A stretch of 64,000 nucleotides of DNA from Aulostomus chinensis (taxonomy: Eukaryota; Chordata; Actinopteri; Syngnathiformes; Aulostomidae), in NCBI GenBank assembly GCA_037954235.1, contig JBBMOA010000006.1:27004541-27068540 (forward strand), in the 5' to 3' direction. Shown piece by piece: positions 11,007 to 24,726 of this stretch; position 1 is the stretch's first letter, and the number at the start of each line of letters is the position of its first letter. Below the pieces are notes generated by a model. The model worked only from the letters and a program-made list of their open reading frames with translations. It was not told the DNA's origin and made no database searches. The translations under genes were made by a program, and so were the position numbers.

Positions 11007-11436
11007 CTGTTTTTATCTGTGTGTTCTGTCTCTTCCACTTCGTCAGCACTGCATGTGGCACTAGAGTCACTGTCCCCTTGGGAGCCTGTTTTGGCCCCGT
11101 GGTCCTTCTTGGAGCTCTTTGAGCAGCTCTTGACATCCTCAGTCTCTGCTGTTGGAGATTTTTTGTCTGTTCCGTCACCAGGTAGTGGTGGCTGGAGCTG
11201 TTCCTTGTTCGGCTCCCCCATCTCAGTTTTTATCTCCTGCTTAATACAAATGTCACCATCCTCCCTGACTGGGGGCTTCTCATCTCCTGCCTGGCCCAAG
11301 TCTGATCCAGATGCTTCCTTGTCCCCAGTGTTGGAGCTGGCCTTTGACCTGCTCGAGCCCTCATCCTTAGCCTTGCTGTCCTCCGCTGAATGTGGCGAGG
11401 GCAAGCTCTCTGTGTCCGAGCTGTTGTTGGTGCCAC
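11007..11436 (-). CDS. ncor2: NCOR2 coding exon 19, Ser/acid-rich linker (residues 705-848)
   Basis: Largest exon seen (430 bases), CTGCCAG acceptor and GTACAA donor. Opens GTNNSSDTESLPSPHS and closes DSDSSATCSADEVEE...DKN, both family hallmarks. The part between is variable and predicted disordered. It carries two adjacent sumoylation-type motifs, IKQE (769-772) and IKTE (773-776). A stretch present in mammals before NNSSDTES (ASGNEVPRGECSG) is not seen here. Confidence 0.96.
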
Positions 11437-12455
11437 CTGGCAGGGACAGAGGGTAAAAGGGAGATATCAATCAGGACGGCTTAACCTCTTAGTTGTGTTA
11501 TGTCTCTTAGTGCATTTTTTTCTGAGATCCCTCCAGTGTTTCTTTCTGCTAAACCAGATACCCTTCAATGCTGCTCTTCTGCCTAATCAGGTTTCACTGT
11601 ACAATAAGGAAGAAAACAAAACCAATTGAAATGATGGACAAAATCCCCTGAGGGTTTGGTGTTCTCTTGTAGAACAGAGTATGTGTACATCATATTTCTG
11701 TCATCTAACTACAGCGGGATTTCCAGGGCTCTGCAAAGAGTGTTAGACATTAAAGAAAACGCAGGATATACCACCAAAGCCATACTCAGAATATACACAG
11801 AAACATCCATTTCATGCCAAATACAGGAACAGAGGGTTTTTTTCTCTCCCTAACTCGCATTCTATAATTAATAGCTGATGGACATGTCACCTTATCAATC
11901 TTAAAATCATTTATACCAGGGATAAACCAAATTCTTGACGCCTAATACTGGGTTTTATTTTGTCATCATTCACAGTATGTTAAAAGGTGAGATGTTAATA
12001 TTCAACAATGCCAAAATTTCAAAAAATTTGGTAAATGATACAAAGGGAATACTCAGCTTTCAATGTTTCTTTTTTTCTTCTATTTTGCACTCTATGTTGG
12101 GTACAGATGACACAGTGTCTTGGTAAGGTGTCAAGCTGCTGCCATAACAGTTTCAATGGGTCTTGGAATTCTGCACCTCTCTGGAGCTCTACAGGAGGGT
12201 TGAAAACCACTTGTCCAAAATCATATTCCCTTATTTAGTGTTTAGTAGATTTTGCCATCCAACGCGGACTAATATGTATTATAGGTGTTCATTTTGGCCA
12301 AGATCTGACCACTTAAGACCATTGAATATTTCCATCCTTTTCATTCTCATTAATCCATTCAATGACACCTTTACTCTGGACATTAGTATCTGCTTTCATT
12401 ACATTTTACATGATTCTAATGCATCACTTGTCTGTAGCTTTTGGGAGTAACGTAC
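11437..12455 (-). other. Intron 18
   Basis: 1,019 bases. Mammalian SMRT has about 20 extra residues between the exon 18 and exon 19 sequences. I looked for a matching small exon here and did not find one. Confidence 0.8.
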
Positions 12456-12594
12456 CTTCTCCATCTTCAGGGGCCTCTTCTTCATTGCCACTGGCCCCTG
12501 AACCCTCCATCTCCTCCTCCTCTGCTGCATATGTGGCAGTGGACTCCTCATTTTGTGGGGCTTTGCCCTTACGACGGGCTTTTCGCTCCTTCTC
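12456..12594 (-). CDS. ncor2: NCOR2 coding exon 18 (residues 659-705)
   Basis: AACCCAG acceptor and GTACGT donor. Reads EKERKARRKGKAPQNEES, then an acidic stretch with MEGSGASGNEEEAPEDGE. Mammalian SMRT has EKERNARRKKKKAPA and MEASGVSGNEEE at the same places. Confidence 0.95.
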
Positions 12595-12774
12595 CTGGGT
12601 TGAGACCAACATACACTAAATAAAAGCAGACATCAAACAACTCCGGAAGAAACCCAGACACAACATTATAGTTTAGTGGAGCACAGAAAGCAATTATTTT
12701 ACTTTGTCAGCATCATGATTTTTTGCCATTATCAAACTTGGGCTACAACACATGCAGCACATTCTTCTACTTAC

Positions 12775-12917
12775 CGATTTCATTTTATGCTGCTGCAGAA
12801 TCTCATCCAGTTTTTGCCTCTTCTTGTAGTTGAAATAGAAGTTCTTGCACTGTGACACAGTTTTTGATCCCACCATCTTGGCAATGGCAGACCAATTCCT
12901 ACCATACTGGAGAAGAC
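12775..12917 (-). CDS. ncor2: NCOR2 coding exon 17, rest of SANT2 (residues 611-658)
   Basis: AATTTAG acceptor and GTAAGT donor. Reads LLQYGRNWSAIAKMVGSKTV, SQCKNFYFNYKKRQKLDE and ILQQHKMKS. GSKTVSQCKNFYFNYKKRQ is the SMRT-type SANT2 (NCOR1 has GTKSEAQCKNFYFNYKRRH). Confidence 0.98.
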
Positions 12918-15797
12918 CTAAATTGACAGATAAATAGGTCGAGGGATTAGAACAAGAACAACAACATACATGGCTTTGTACATGTGGCCTTGCACAGCAG
13001 CAACAAAGTTTTCCTACCACTTCCAATGTAAGCTTTGCAAACAAAGTTTATCAAGTAATGGTTATTGGTAGGGTTATTATTTTCCTGTTTTGCATGATTA
13101 CCAATATCCTTTAATCCTTAGCCACTTTTACACAGAGATTCTGCAATGCTACTGTAAAAATAATCCCACCATGATGATGCTTTGCTTGTTTACATAAAGC
13201 CAAACACTGGCGTTGTGCCGCGTTCAATTCATACAGCATTTCAGCACTGGGCAACAGAGGGGTGACATGTTAACACCCCACAGGATCTGCAGACAGGGTA
13301 AGCTGTTCCATGATTCCACCTGTGTCTCAGGGAAAAAAAACATTGACTACCTTTGCTGCCATCCAAGCAATGGAACGCTTATCCTCCTATTTTGTCTCTG
13401 CAATCGTACGCAGATGGCACGGCATAGAGCAAAATCTTCAACTTGAACGGTATGTGTAAAAGGCCCTTCTGATAAATCAATAGCCATTAACATTTCAAAT
13501 ACTCCTATACAGCTGTCAGAACTGTATTAAAGTAGTCTGGGAGGTTTGACTTTCCCAGTAGCAGTACAGCTGAATGGTAGTTGAACCGCCCATCATACCA
13601 ATGACATCACTAACTCCTCACTAGGGTCACACTGTGTCACATTCTGACTGACTTTGATGTGACCCAGTTCCAAGAAACCCTGGTCCTTCACCCAGTCAAC
13701 CACATGACTGTGCCTTACACAAGAGTGTGCAGGCACCCACTGGGCCAGAGCTGTGATAGATCAACCTGTCATGAAATACACACACATTCACTGTGTGCAT
13801 GTGTGTCTGCTAAAAGAAGAGATGTAGTGAACAGTCGGTGTGTAAGTGCAAGTGAGTGCCAAAGACAGATAGCATAGAATTTACTCTGGTGTTTCCCCTC
13901 TGGAGTCTGTTGTTAGCTAAAAGCAGCTCATTAACAGTGTGTGCTGTAAGAGGCTTAACCTACACCACCCACTTGTTTCCTGTGCCAGTTTGACAGGTCC
14001 AAGCAGCAGGACAGCCTCATAAAGGTTGTGGGGGGTGTTAATAACAGGCACACAGCCAACACCTCCTGGGATAACCTTGGACAAGGGTTCAGAAGTCTCT
14101 GCATCTCATCGCCTAATGGAGGCAGTAGAGCAACAAACAGAACTCAGTGCCAAAGGAGAGGAAAGGGCAGCTGTTTACGGCCCCGTCAATCTGATATCAA
14201 CACCTTTCCAAATAGTACTATTAATAAGTAACAGCTGTGATAAAATCTAGCCTTGCAGCTGTTAAATATATAAGGCGATATTCACAAGACCGGAATTGAA
14301 TCATGCGTAGGGGTACTCATGATCAAGATATAAGATATATACACAGAAATGGGTCTTTATCTATATTGTCATATCTATAATATCTTCATGCTGACATAAC
14401 AATTTTTGACACACCTACTGATAAAACACTTGCCAAATGACAGCTAGAAAAGCTGTACATCATGCAGCCAAAGACTATTTACTATCTGCTAAGAATTTAT
14501 TAATACCAGTATAAAAAAAATGCTGCCATAACAAGTCGAGGTGATCTTCAAGTCTGAGCTGTTGGTGTCTAAAAGCTGCTGTGCACCTACAACCTGCCAA
14601 GTGCTAAAGTGGAAGAGGTATTACAGCTGAAATATTAATTGCAACCCAGGAAGACACCACTAAGAAAGCCTCTTTCAGAGAAAAAAGGATAGACATCCAG
14701 TGGCTTGACTTCCTCCAAAAGGACAGGGATACATGAGCAACACCTACAGTATCACCCTTTTACAGACATCTCACACAAGGGGAGGGGGGGGCAAACTGTA
14801 GGTCAGACACCCTCCAACCTGCCAGAGTACACACTAAAAACACACCAACAGCAGCAGATTATCAACCATAACAAACTTCACTCTGCTTCCAGTGAACCTG
14901 AAGCGAGATGAAGGTCTCTTTCTTAAGAGCTCCTCCAGCTATATCAAGTGTATTCCATTGTTTGAAGGCACAGAAGGCAAAATCCAAAGTAGTTCTGGTT
15001 GATTCATGGGCCTTAGTTGCTGGGGTAACACATGGAATAAACGTCCAATCAGCAGCAGCAATACTGAAGCAGGTGGCAGCCTCACACCCAATCAGGACCC
15101 TGTATTCCCTTAAGCTCCTCCCAGAGAAAGTCCAATCAACACCTGGTGCAGCCAGAAAGTGGTTGTTACGGTCTGTCACATGCCTGTCAGTCCAGCCGTC
15201 GTCTTGTGGCCCTGCTGTGGATAACACTATCAGACAGTCTGATCTCTGGAGGGCCAGCCGGGAAGCTCTTCAGGACTGGGCCTTCCGATCCAAAGCAGAG
15301 ATGAAAACAGCTCAGTCTCTGCGCTCTTGCTGCCAGCTGGCTTGATACTTGAGCCGGTGTCAGGTTGACATGCTCCAAAACAGCACATGCTCCTGGCCTC
15401 TCCCCTTCTTTCCTCTTCCCTGTGCTTCAGTAAGTGCGGGTCTGTTCTTCTCCGCCGTGTCTCTCCCCAATGGCGGTCGTCTGGGAAGACTTCCACAGGA
15501 AAGTGGGACTGTGGGGCGGTGCTATGTGCTCAGCCTCTCTCTCCCCTCATCTGATCACTCCTCTATCTCTCTTTTTCCCCCTCCCTCTCTCCGTCGGTCT
15601 GTCCCTCCCCCTACCTCACTCTGCCAGCAGGCACAGCGGCACACACCAACCAATGCACACACAAACGCATGAGTGAGTACACACACTCACTCGAACTCTC
15701 GCTCTTTCTCTCTCGCCCCCCCCTCCCTCGGTCTCTCCTGTTAATACTTTAGCACACAGGCAAACACAAACTCAGGCAGTCCAAGTGTAAACACAGA

Positions 15798-15798
<1 letters not shown>

Positions 15799-15847
<49 letters not shown>

Positions 15848-15861
15848 GACAGAGAGAGAGT
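15799..15861. repeat. (GA)n microsatellite
   Basis: Alternating GA over about 63 bases with two interruptions, in intron 16. Confidence 0.97.
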
Positions 15862-16453
15862 AGAGCCACTGAGCCAAAGAGACAATGGAGAAACGGGAAG
15901 GATACAGAAGTGAAGAGAAAGCCAGAGAAGAGAGCGAAAGACGGGATGGGGGTGTTGATGTTGATACCATGAGAAAGCATAAAGGCTCTCACATTTTTCC
16001 TGACTGACCTGCTTTTCATCTTGAATGTGACCTCTCGAGTCTATAACAACACAGAGTGACGGAGAGAGAAAGTGAGTGAGGGAATCACGCTTGCCAAATC
16101 TTCCACAGCTCTTGCCAACTGGGGCCGGTGCCATCTCAGAAACTAAGAGATGGACAGAACCAAGAAGAGTGGATAGTGCAACAGTGGATAAGAAAGATGA
16201 TATATCATTCACTACCTGCTGCTCCTTTAAATGGTTTCTTCCAGCAACCAGAGCAGGGGCCATTATCCAGCTGCCTGCCTGCACCCAAGCAAAGCCTGCC
16301 AGATTAGTGCACTTACATAAACGCCAACCAAGAAGGGTGCACATAGCAAATACACACAGCTTGGACCAACTGCCCGCAGACACAACCTTTACAAAACATA
16401 TCTTACAAGAGCACGCAGCTGTACGTGCATGCCTGCATGCGCGCACGCTCACG

Positions 16454-16455
<2 letters not shown>

Positions 16456-16519
<64 letters not shown>
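16456..16519. repeat. (CA)n microsatellite
   Basis: Uninterrupted CA dinucleotides over 64 bases in intron 16, preceded by a GCGC/CACG stretch. Confidence 0.98.
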
Positions 16520-16521
<2 letters not shown>

Positions 16522-18216
16522 GGCAGAGCTGATGGATTTAAGAGAGAGGCTTTACGAAGCTTGGCTGTCCCTCATTTGAGGTACCAGTCTCCACGAGCAG
16601 AGAAGACAGGAGTGATCAGAATGGTGCCATACCATCCTCGAAAGCAGTGCTCGCTGGCACTACCATGCTGGTATGCAAATGTCCTGCCAGGCACTATAAA
16701 TGCCATTATTCAGATCTGTTTAGCTCAAGGGGATAAACACATTAGCATCAGGACACCTAAGCCTCTTTAAAACATACACATGTCAACCACTTGGAGGGGA
16801 GAGCATCTCAACAAGCTTGTTCAAAACATGGGGGACAAGAGCAGGTGGGGTTATGTTATTGGAGAGCCAAAGGAAAGGAAGGGGAATCAGTTTTGACAGG
16901 TGTGGGGGTGGCTGTTAGAACTGATGAAAAATGGCAAGACCAGCTCCTCTTCAGCCCTCAGTACTGTTGCTGGAGCAGTGTGGTTGTGGTTACATAAGCG
17001 CTTCATAGAAGCCCTGCTCCCACTGAGCTGCCAGGCTAATCCTCTGGGATGGAGCGCCCCACTAATCCCACTGCAGGAGAATGGAACTGAAGACATTAAC
17101 CAGGATTACTACACAGAACCGTGTTCTAGCCAGGCCAGCACCAGTTATCATGAAATAACCCCTTAACACACAAACTCGCATGCATACGCACACTCCAAAT
17201 AGCAGGGCCACTACACACACAAAGACAGCACGAGACTGATGGGCTAACTCTTCTAGACCAAGAATGGTTACAACATCACATTCAAGTTGCTGATGGCTAG
17301 TCGCAAAAGACACTACATCAAACGTGATTACAAGGATAATTCACGTTAGTTAGATGTAAAATTTGGTCACCAAAAGGCAGAAACCTATACACGCCAAAAT
17401 TTTTTTTTTTTTTTTAAATCATCACACAAAAACACATCACACACTCTCTCAAAGAGACAACAAGCCTCACCTTTGCAGTGAGATCAATCGTACAGTAACC
17501 AGGACATTAAAAAGAGGGTGCGTGATCACCTAAACTCAAAATGACAATCCCACTTTCACTTTCAACACTTCAAAGTTGCCTTGGTTATGTAAAGGCAAGG
17601 AAATTTTTGGTCACCTACAGGCAAAGATGTTTCTAAATATTATTATCCAACACCTATCTTTGAGCATGTAAATTTGCCTTTTAAATCACCCAAACAGAAG
17701 ACAACAAAGTGATGTAACAGCTCATCACAGAATCCTCCTTCAATCAGCTACTGAGCTGGAGACTCAAACACTGCTGGCCTCAAACGCGACCACACACAGC
17801 GCTGGTGTGTGGACACTGAGCAGAATATCAGCAACCCCTGTGAATCAGCCATAGTCTGCTGGATAATCTTCAGTCAGAGACAATAAACAGGCAAGTTAAT
17901 GACTGCTGCAGTTTCAGGGGGCTAACTGATAAGAGACAGACTTTACTGCCGGCTTGATAAAAAGACAGGCTCCCTTGACCCAGAGAAAAGAGGAAAACGG
18001 CTCCAAAGAGCAATAGACTCAGTCAAGACTGACACATACACGCGTAGACACAACTTGCAGCACGTGGTGGCCGCTGCCTCACGAACAGGAAGTTGCAACC
18101 TCATCACTTGTCTAGGCTTCTGAAAATACACTACGTTCATACTAATCTGGCATCTGCATCGTTAAGAGTAACTGCAATTACGTTCACTGGGAGAAGACAG
18201 GTTTACTTTGCGTTAC

Positions 18217-18279
18217 CTTTTTTGGCAATTTCCATCTCTTCTTCAGTCCAGCGGGAGCTCTCATTCATCTCCAGGTTGG
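18217..18279 (-). CDS. ncor2: NCOR2 coding exon 16, SANT2 helix 1 (residues 590-611)
   Basis: 63-base exon, TTAACAG acceptor and GTAACG donor. Reads ANLEMNESSRWTEEEMEIAK then K and the first base of Gly611. SSRWTEEEME is the start of the second SANT domain, which in this family binds histone tails. Confidence 0.96.
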
Positions 18280-19307
18280 CTGTTAAAAAAAAAAGAGAAG
18301 CACCAAGTTAGGAGGAGGAGGAGGGGGAGGGGGAGCGGGCAGTTGTCACAAAGTCAGTTGGGGAGTGACTGACAAGGGGAAAGGAAAGAGAAATTAGAGA
18401 AGAAAAATGAATAAGAGAGTGGGGGGCAGGGTAGTGTGTGCTGCTTGCCAGTGAGGCACTGCAGCATAGGTCGCTAGGGACTGTTTGTTTTAGATGGAGG
18501 AAGCAGGAAATCCAAGGAGAAAAGTCAGTTAATGATTATAGACATAACAACTGGCTTCTTTCCCTGCACAGGCCAGAAGCCAGGACGACTCTGGTCCAGC
18601 CCACTACACAGTGGAGGTCAAGCCTGTACTTATGTGTCCTCTATATGGACCTGTGAAGGGCACAATGGGCCAGCTAGCACTGCTCCTGGCAGATGAACAA
18701 ACAGTGGAGGGGGAGGGGCTGCTGATCAGAGTCCCTATAGCTCTAGCCACCTGGGGATTCCCTGTGACTAAACCTGTACAGAGGGAGCGACTGCAGCATG
18801 TGCACACAACTGCTGAGACATCACAAATCCTTGATAGCCTACAGCAAGAGTGTCACTATGCGCACGGCTGACTTACCATCTGCAAGGAAACAAAGAGCTA
18901 AACGGGGGGGATACTGCTGTGCTGACACACTAAGTATTTTGTCCTTAAATAAAACTCTTTTTCTTTTGCCAACAGATGGGAATTAAACTAGATATCCACT
19001 GCAGTCACCATTTGTTACTGTGGCATTAAATGTCACTTCGGCCTGAAGTAGTCCAAGACTGAAAGTGAATAACTAAAAACAAAAGGAACAACAGTGCACC
19101 CTTGTGGCTTGGGGTAGGAGGCAACTATTTTAAACTGGTTTGTCCTACATTCGTGGCTTCAGCCATTTTAATGTTTTATCAAAAACTTGGAAAAAACACA
19201 TCCTTATAGTGAATGTGAATTCAAGCATGTAAATCAGGAATACTACAACGGAGCAACAGTGATTTCTGGAAATAAACATGAATTTAAAATGTGCAGTGGA
19301 GACTGAC
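18280..19307 (-). other. Intron 15
   Basis: 1,028 bases, with a short G/A-rich run next to exon 16 near 18312-18340. No further feature recognised. Confidence 0.85.
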
Positions 19308-19468
19308 CAAGCTCATTGTTCAGGGGCGGTGTGGTCGTCTCCTCCACTTCACTGGTCATAGAGCGGGTGATGCGGCCCTTGCGGCGTCCTTGACTGTTGG
19401 CTGTGCGTCGACCCTTGAAAGCCACCGTAGGCTCTTTGTCCTCTGCATCTTCTCCAGAGGTGTCATCT
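19308..19468 (-). CDS. ncor2: NCOR2 coding exon 15 (residues 536-590)
   Basis: AAACAG acceptor and GTCAGT donor. Reads DDTSGEDAEDKEPTVAFKG, then RRTANSQGRRKGRITRSMTS, the conserved basic segment between the two SANT domains. Ends PPLNNEL plus one base. Confidence 0.96.
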
Positions 19469-21408
<1,940 letters not shown>

Positions 21409-21542
21409 TTCATTCCATCTTCCTTGTCTTCTGCTTCATTTTTGTCTTCATCTCTCTCTCCCTCCTTCTCTTTCTCCTCCTTCTCCTTGTCTTCCTGGCT
21501 GCTTCGGTTCACTTGTTGCTGCTGTTGTTGCTGTTGGCCGTG
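21409..21542 (-). CDS. ncor2: NCOR2 coding exon 14, poly-Gln and charged linker (residues 492-536)
   Basis: ATCGCAG acceptor and GTGAGT donor. Reads HGQQQQQQQQVNRSSQEDKE then a Lys/Glu/Asp-rich run to EDGM. Eight Gln stand where mammalian SMRT has a longer Gln tract followed by PRSSQEEKDEKEK. The frame is set by the phase of exons 13 and 15 and by the RSSQE match. Confidence 0.9.
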
Positions 21543-23557
21543 CTGCGATAGAGGAGACAGTAGCGAGGCATTCCATTACAAAGATGAACCCAGCCAGGTG
21601 ATGGATACACAGACTTACAAGCACCCCGACCTCTCATGTAACCTGTATACTTTAGACATATATACCCCGATGTGATGACACACAAACAGTCCATCAACGC
21701 TGACCCACTTAGCTACTGTTGCTATGATTCAGTCAGCCTGAGACAAAAGCAGGTTTCTCATTTCTAGACGCTGACTGAGTTAGGACGGCTAAAATGGCTA
21801 CTGCCACTGGCGTCTTTTATCAGCTGCAGCTAGAGAGCTGAGCTAGCATTAGCTCCATATTGACCAATTATAATTTTTCTCTACAATCTCACGAAACCTC
21901 TTATCTCTTTAATACCAAAATACATTTTCCTTTTCCTTAACCAGCGAGTTCAGTGCCTTTTCCTGTGACAGATCAGATACGAGACATTACTAAGATATAA
22001 ATGTAAGCTTGATTCAAGCTTGATTTCTGATAGGAAAACACCAACTGCACAGCATTCTTAAATATCAGACACATCATTTCTAAAGACTTGGTTTCACTTA
22101 TTTAAAAAGGAACAGAATACTTACTAACCTAGCAATCCTATTCATTTTCTGCAACGACAAAGCCAAACAGGATGCGAAAGTTCTGAAACTACAGCAGCAC
22201 TGTTCTGCAGTATAACTTCTGGTCTTTAAGCAAACAGGACCACTTCCTTACCAATTTCCTGCCTGTCTGGGCTTTTAGGGTTAGAGTTCAGATCAGTATA
22301 TACATGGAGTCTAACCATTCTGGCATCGATAAAAACCACCTATCTAGTTGATGTTTCAGAAGTTGCCTGCCTTACGACTATTCTTCACTCAATACATTAA
22401 TTTAATGTTGAGCTCTTTACTACAAAATATATAAAAAAAGACATGACAACTGGCTATTGGCAGAAAAAAGAACACCAATCGAGACTGAGAAAGGGAGAGA
22501 GAGGAGGGAGTAGAGAAGGCTCAGAAGAGGAACAAGATCAAAATGCACCAGTTGCTGAGAGAAAACAGAGGAGAGACTTTGTCCATTTTTAGAGCTCAAT
22601 AGAAGCAAAATAGACACGCGCTGTCGTAGCACAATAGAATTTATCAGTCGCTCGGTCTTGACACTTTTGCTCGCTCACCCCATTATCAGCCTTACCATCC
22701 TGTCTGCATTACAACATGTCTACTTTCAGTCATTTTCAAAATCAACCTCCCAGGCAGGGAGGTGAGGATTCTTCAAGAGAGCTTGGGAGACACTAACCCT
22801 GCATCCAGAAGATAAGGTCACCCATAAATAATGTTCATTAGAGCCATGACATGTAACAGTTAGCACCTGACAGAGATCAAGCTAGCATTCCTAGCAGTAG
22901 AAATACATTCAAAAAACAAAACAAAAAGAAGGCATCATTTAGAGATAGAGCTGAACGGATGGAGCTGAATGGTGTCACTTGATCAGCAGAACTGAGTGAC
23001 CTTTGGGGTTTCCCTGAATTCATGATCATGGGAGTTCCTTGGCTACCTCCGTGCTCAGCGTAGACACCGTTGTAGCTCCAGTGTTGGCGCTGAGAGGGCT
23101 GTGATCAAACATGACACATCTGAATTCTCTAATTTAAAGTTGCTTTTAATTCAGTTCTTTTGCATGCTACAATTGTGCACCAGCTGTGCCATGATCATGA
23201 TGATGGTTTGTCTCACAATGTGTGCTCTGTGTGAAAAGTTGCATTCCATTAAAATCTGTGTATAAAAAATTAGTGCAACTTCTTCTCTGCTAATGGATGA
23301 AATCAGATCCAGTCTCTCTATGTACTGTACACAAGGAAAGTAGAGGAAAGGTGAGTGTAAGCTATTCCTGCCAAACTTGCTTCACCGAGAGTATAGCATT
23401 TGCCCCAGAGCTAGTGACTGAAATACAAAACAGCTTCAATTTTGAAGTAGCTGATGGTTAGGTACTGTCAGAGCAGTGAGCTACAGTGTTAGTTCTGGTA
23501 GGCTGATTTCTTATTCAGGCCTACAGAGCAAGTTGAGAGCTTGGAAGGTGAGAATAC
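21543..23557 (-). other. Intron 13
   Basis: 2,015 bases; nothing recognised. Confidence 0.85.
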
Positions 23558-23656
23558 CTGGCTTCTCCCCCGGCGTCTGTAGTTCCTTCTCACTATAGTC
23601 TTATAGTTTTCATTCTTTTTGGTCAAATAGTAAAAGAGCACACATTCCGCCACCGT
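23558..23656 (-). CDS. ncor2: NCOR2 coding exon 13, SANT1 end (residues 459-491)
   Basis: TTTCAG acceptor and GTATTC donor, 33 codons, only 87 bases of intron from exon 12. Reads TVAECVLFYYLTKKNENYK then RRNYRRRGRSQ. Tyr467, Tyr468, Lys471 and Lys472 match the human residues reported at the HDAC3/inositol phosphate interface (Tyr470, Tyr471, Lys474, Lys475). Mammalian LYYY is LFYY here. Confidence 0.97.
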
Positions 23657-23743
23657 CTGAAACATGAGACAAACGTTATTAGCCCTGAAATATAATTTCC
23701 TGAGAAGACAAGATTATTCATGAAAACACAAAACAAATCATAC

Positions 23744-23798
23744 CTTTCTCTCCAGAAAAGATGCGATGAGACCGAAGTTTTTGGGATGCTGAATGAAT
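23744..23798 (-). CDS. ncor2: NCOR2 coding exon 12, SANT1 middle (residues 440-458)
   Basis: 55-base exon with acceptor CTCCAAG and donor GTATGA. Encodes the Lys split from exon 11, then FIQHPKNFGLIASFLERK. Lys446 corresponds to human SMRT Lys449, which I recall as an inositol tetraphosphate contact in the HDAC3-SMRT structure. Confidence 0.97.
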
Positions 23799-24547
23799 CT
23801 TGGAGCACAGGAAAAGAATGTAAGAAACCTGCTGATGGAATACTTCAAAAATCATCAGCATTTCCTAAAGTTCTCCTTAGCGCATAACAGAATAGCTCAA
23901 ACAGAATGACTCAGGAGCTGAGCTACCACAGATAAATAAGATTAAAGGGCCAAATGTTTTTTAATTAATCCAAAATTAACATTATCTAAAAAAAAAAAAA
24001 AACAAGTCTACAGTACACTCTACAATATTCATTAAAAATCAAAGATAGCTATGTTTTTAAATGAGCTTGTAAGGAGAAGAAACCGAAGCTGCATGTGGGT
24101 AGACTTCAGAGCCACTGATTTGACAGCGTGGGTGTGATTCGATTTGGCAGCTTCAAACACCTCCTCTTACTTTGCACGAAAGGGAAAGATTCACTTCCTC
24201 ACCTCCAACTTACTGACCCTTTATCGGCCACACATTTCACATCGGGTATGAGCTATACTTCATCTTTTTTTTTTCTAGCAGCTCTCAAGCACTTTGTACA
24301 GAGAGGAGCTAGACACCGTTAGGGAATTTCTGTAAATGATGTTGATTGTTAAAATGCTGATACTTTGAGTTCTGCATTTGAGATACCAAAGCTGAGAAAA
24401 CTGAGTCCTGCAGTCAAAAAACTGATTTTTCACAAACAAAACTGTTGCTCAAGCTGCTGTGAAATAATAACAACTGGAGATCATTTTCGGCTTAAAACAA
24501 TGTGGGTTATGTTTGCCACCCTGACTTGACGAGAGTGTTGCGCTTAC
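23799..24547 (-). other. Intron 11
   Basis: 749 bases with a 16-base A run ending near 24002; otherwise nothing recognised. Confidence 0.85.
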
Positions 24548-24726
24548 TTCTCTCTAAAAGTGTCCTTCTCCTGCTCGCTCCACATGTTCATGACCTGCCT
24601 GTCCTTGTACACCTTCATGGGGTCGTCCATCAATCCATTCATGTTGATGAACTTAATGCGTTGCTGCTCAGCGTCAAACAGCATCGGAGGGATGACTGCC
24701 AACTGTCGCATTTGCTTCTCCGTGTT
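24548..24726 (-). CDS. ncor2: NCOR2 coding exon 11, deacetylase-activating domain start (residues 381-440)
   Basis: GCGACAG acceptor and GTAAGC donor. Begins NTEKQMRQLAVIPPMLFDAE, then KFINMNGLMDDPMKVYKDRQ and the first helix of SANT1, MWSEQEKDTFRE (Trp429). Known role in the family: this domain binds and activates HDAC3. Confidence 0.98.

Larger units (their letters stand above)
12918..18216 (-). other. Intron 16, inside SANT2
   Basis: 5,299 bases, the third longest complete intron after introns 2 and 4 by close margin with intron 5. It holds a GA repeat at 15799-15861, a CA repeat at 16456-16519, a 16-base T run at 17400-17415, and a pyrimidine-rich stretch with scattered CpGs at 15400-15720. 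No exon is seen. Confidence 0.85.

Noticed and set aside
10869..11456. Open frame of 195 codons on the plus strand
   Set aside because: It is the antisense shadow of NCOR2 exon 19, whose minus-strand reading matches the family.
15772..16518. Open frame of 248 codons on the minus strand
   Set aside because: It is made of a (Cys-Val)n run from the CA repeat and a (Ser-Leu)n run from the GA repeat joined by intron sequence. No domain and no splice context.
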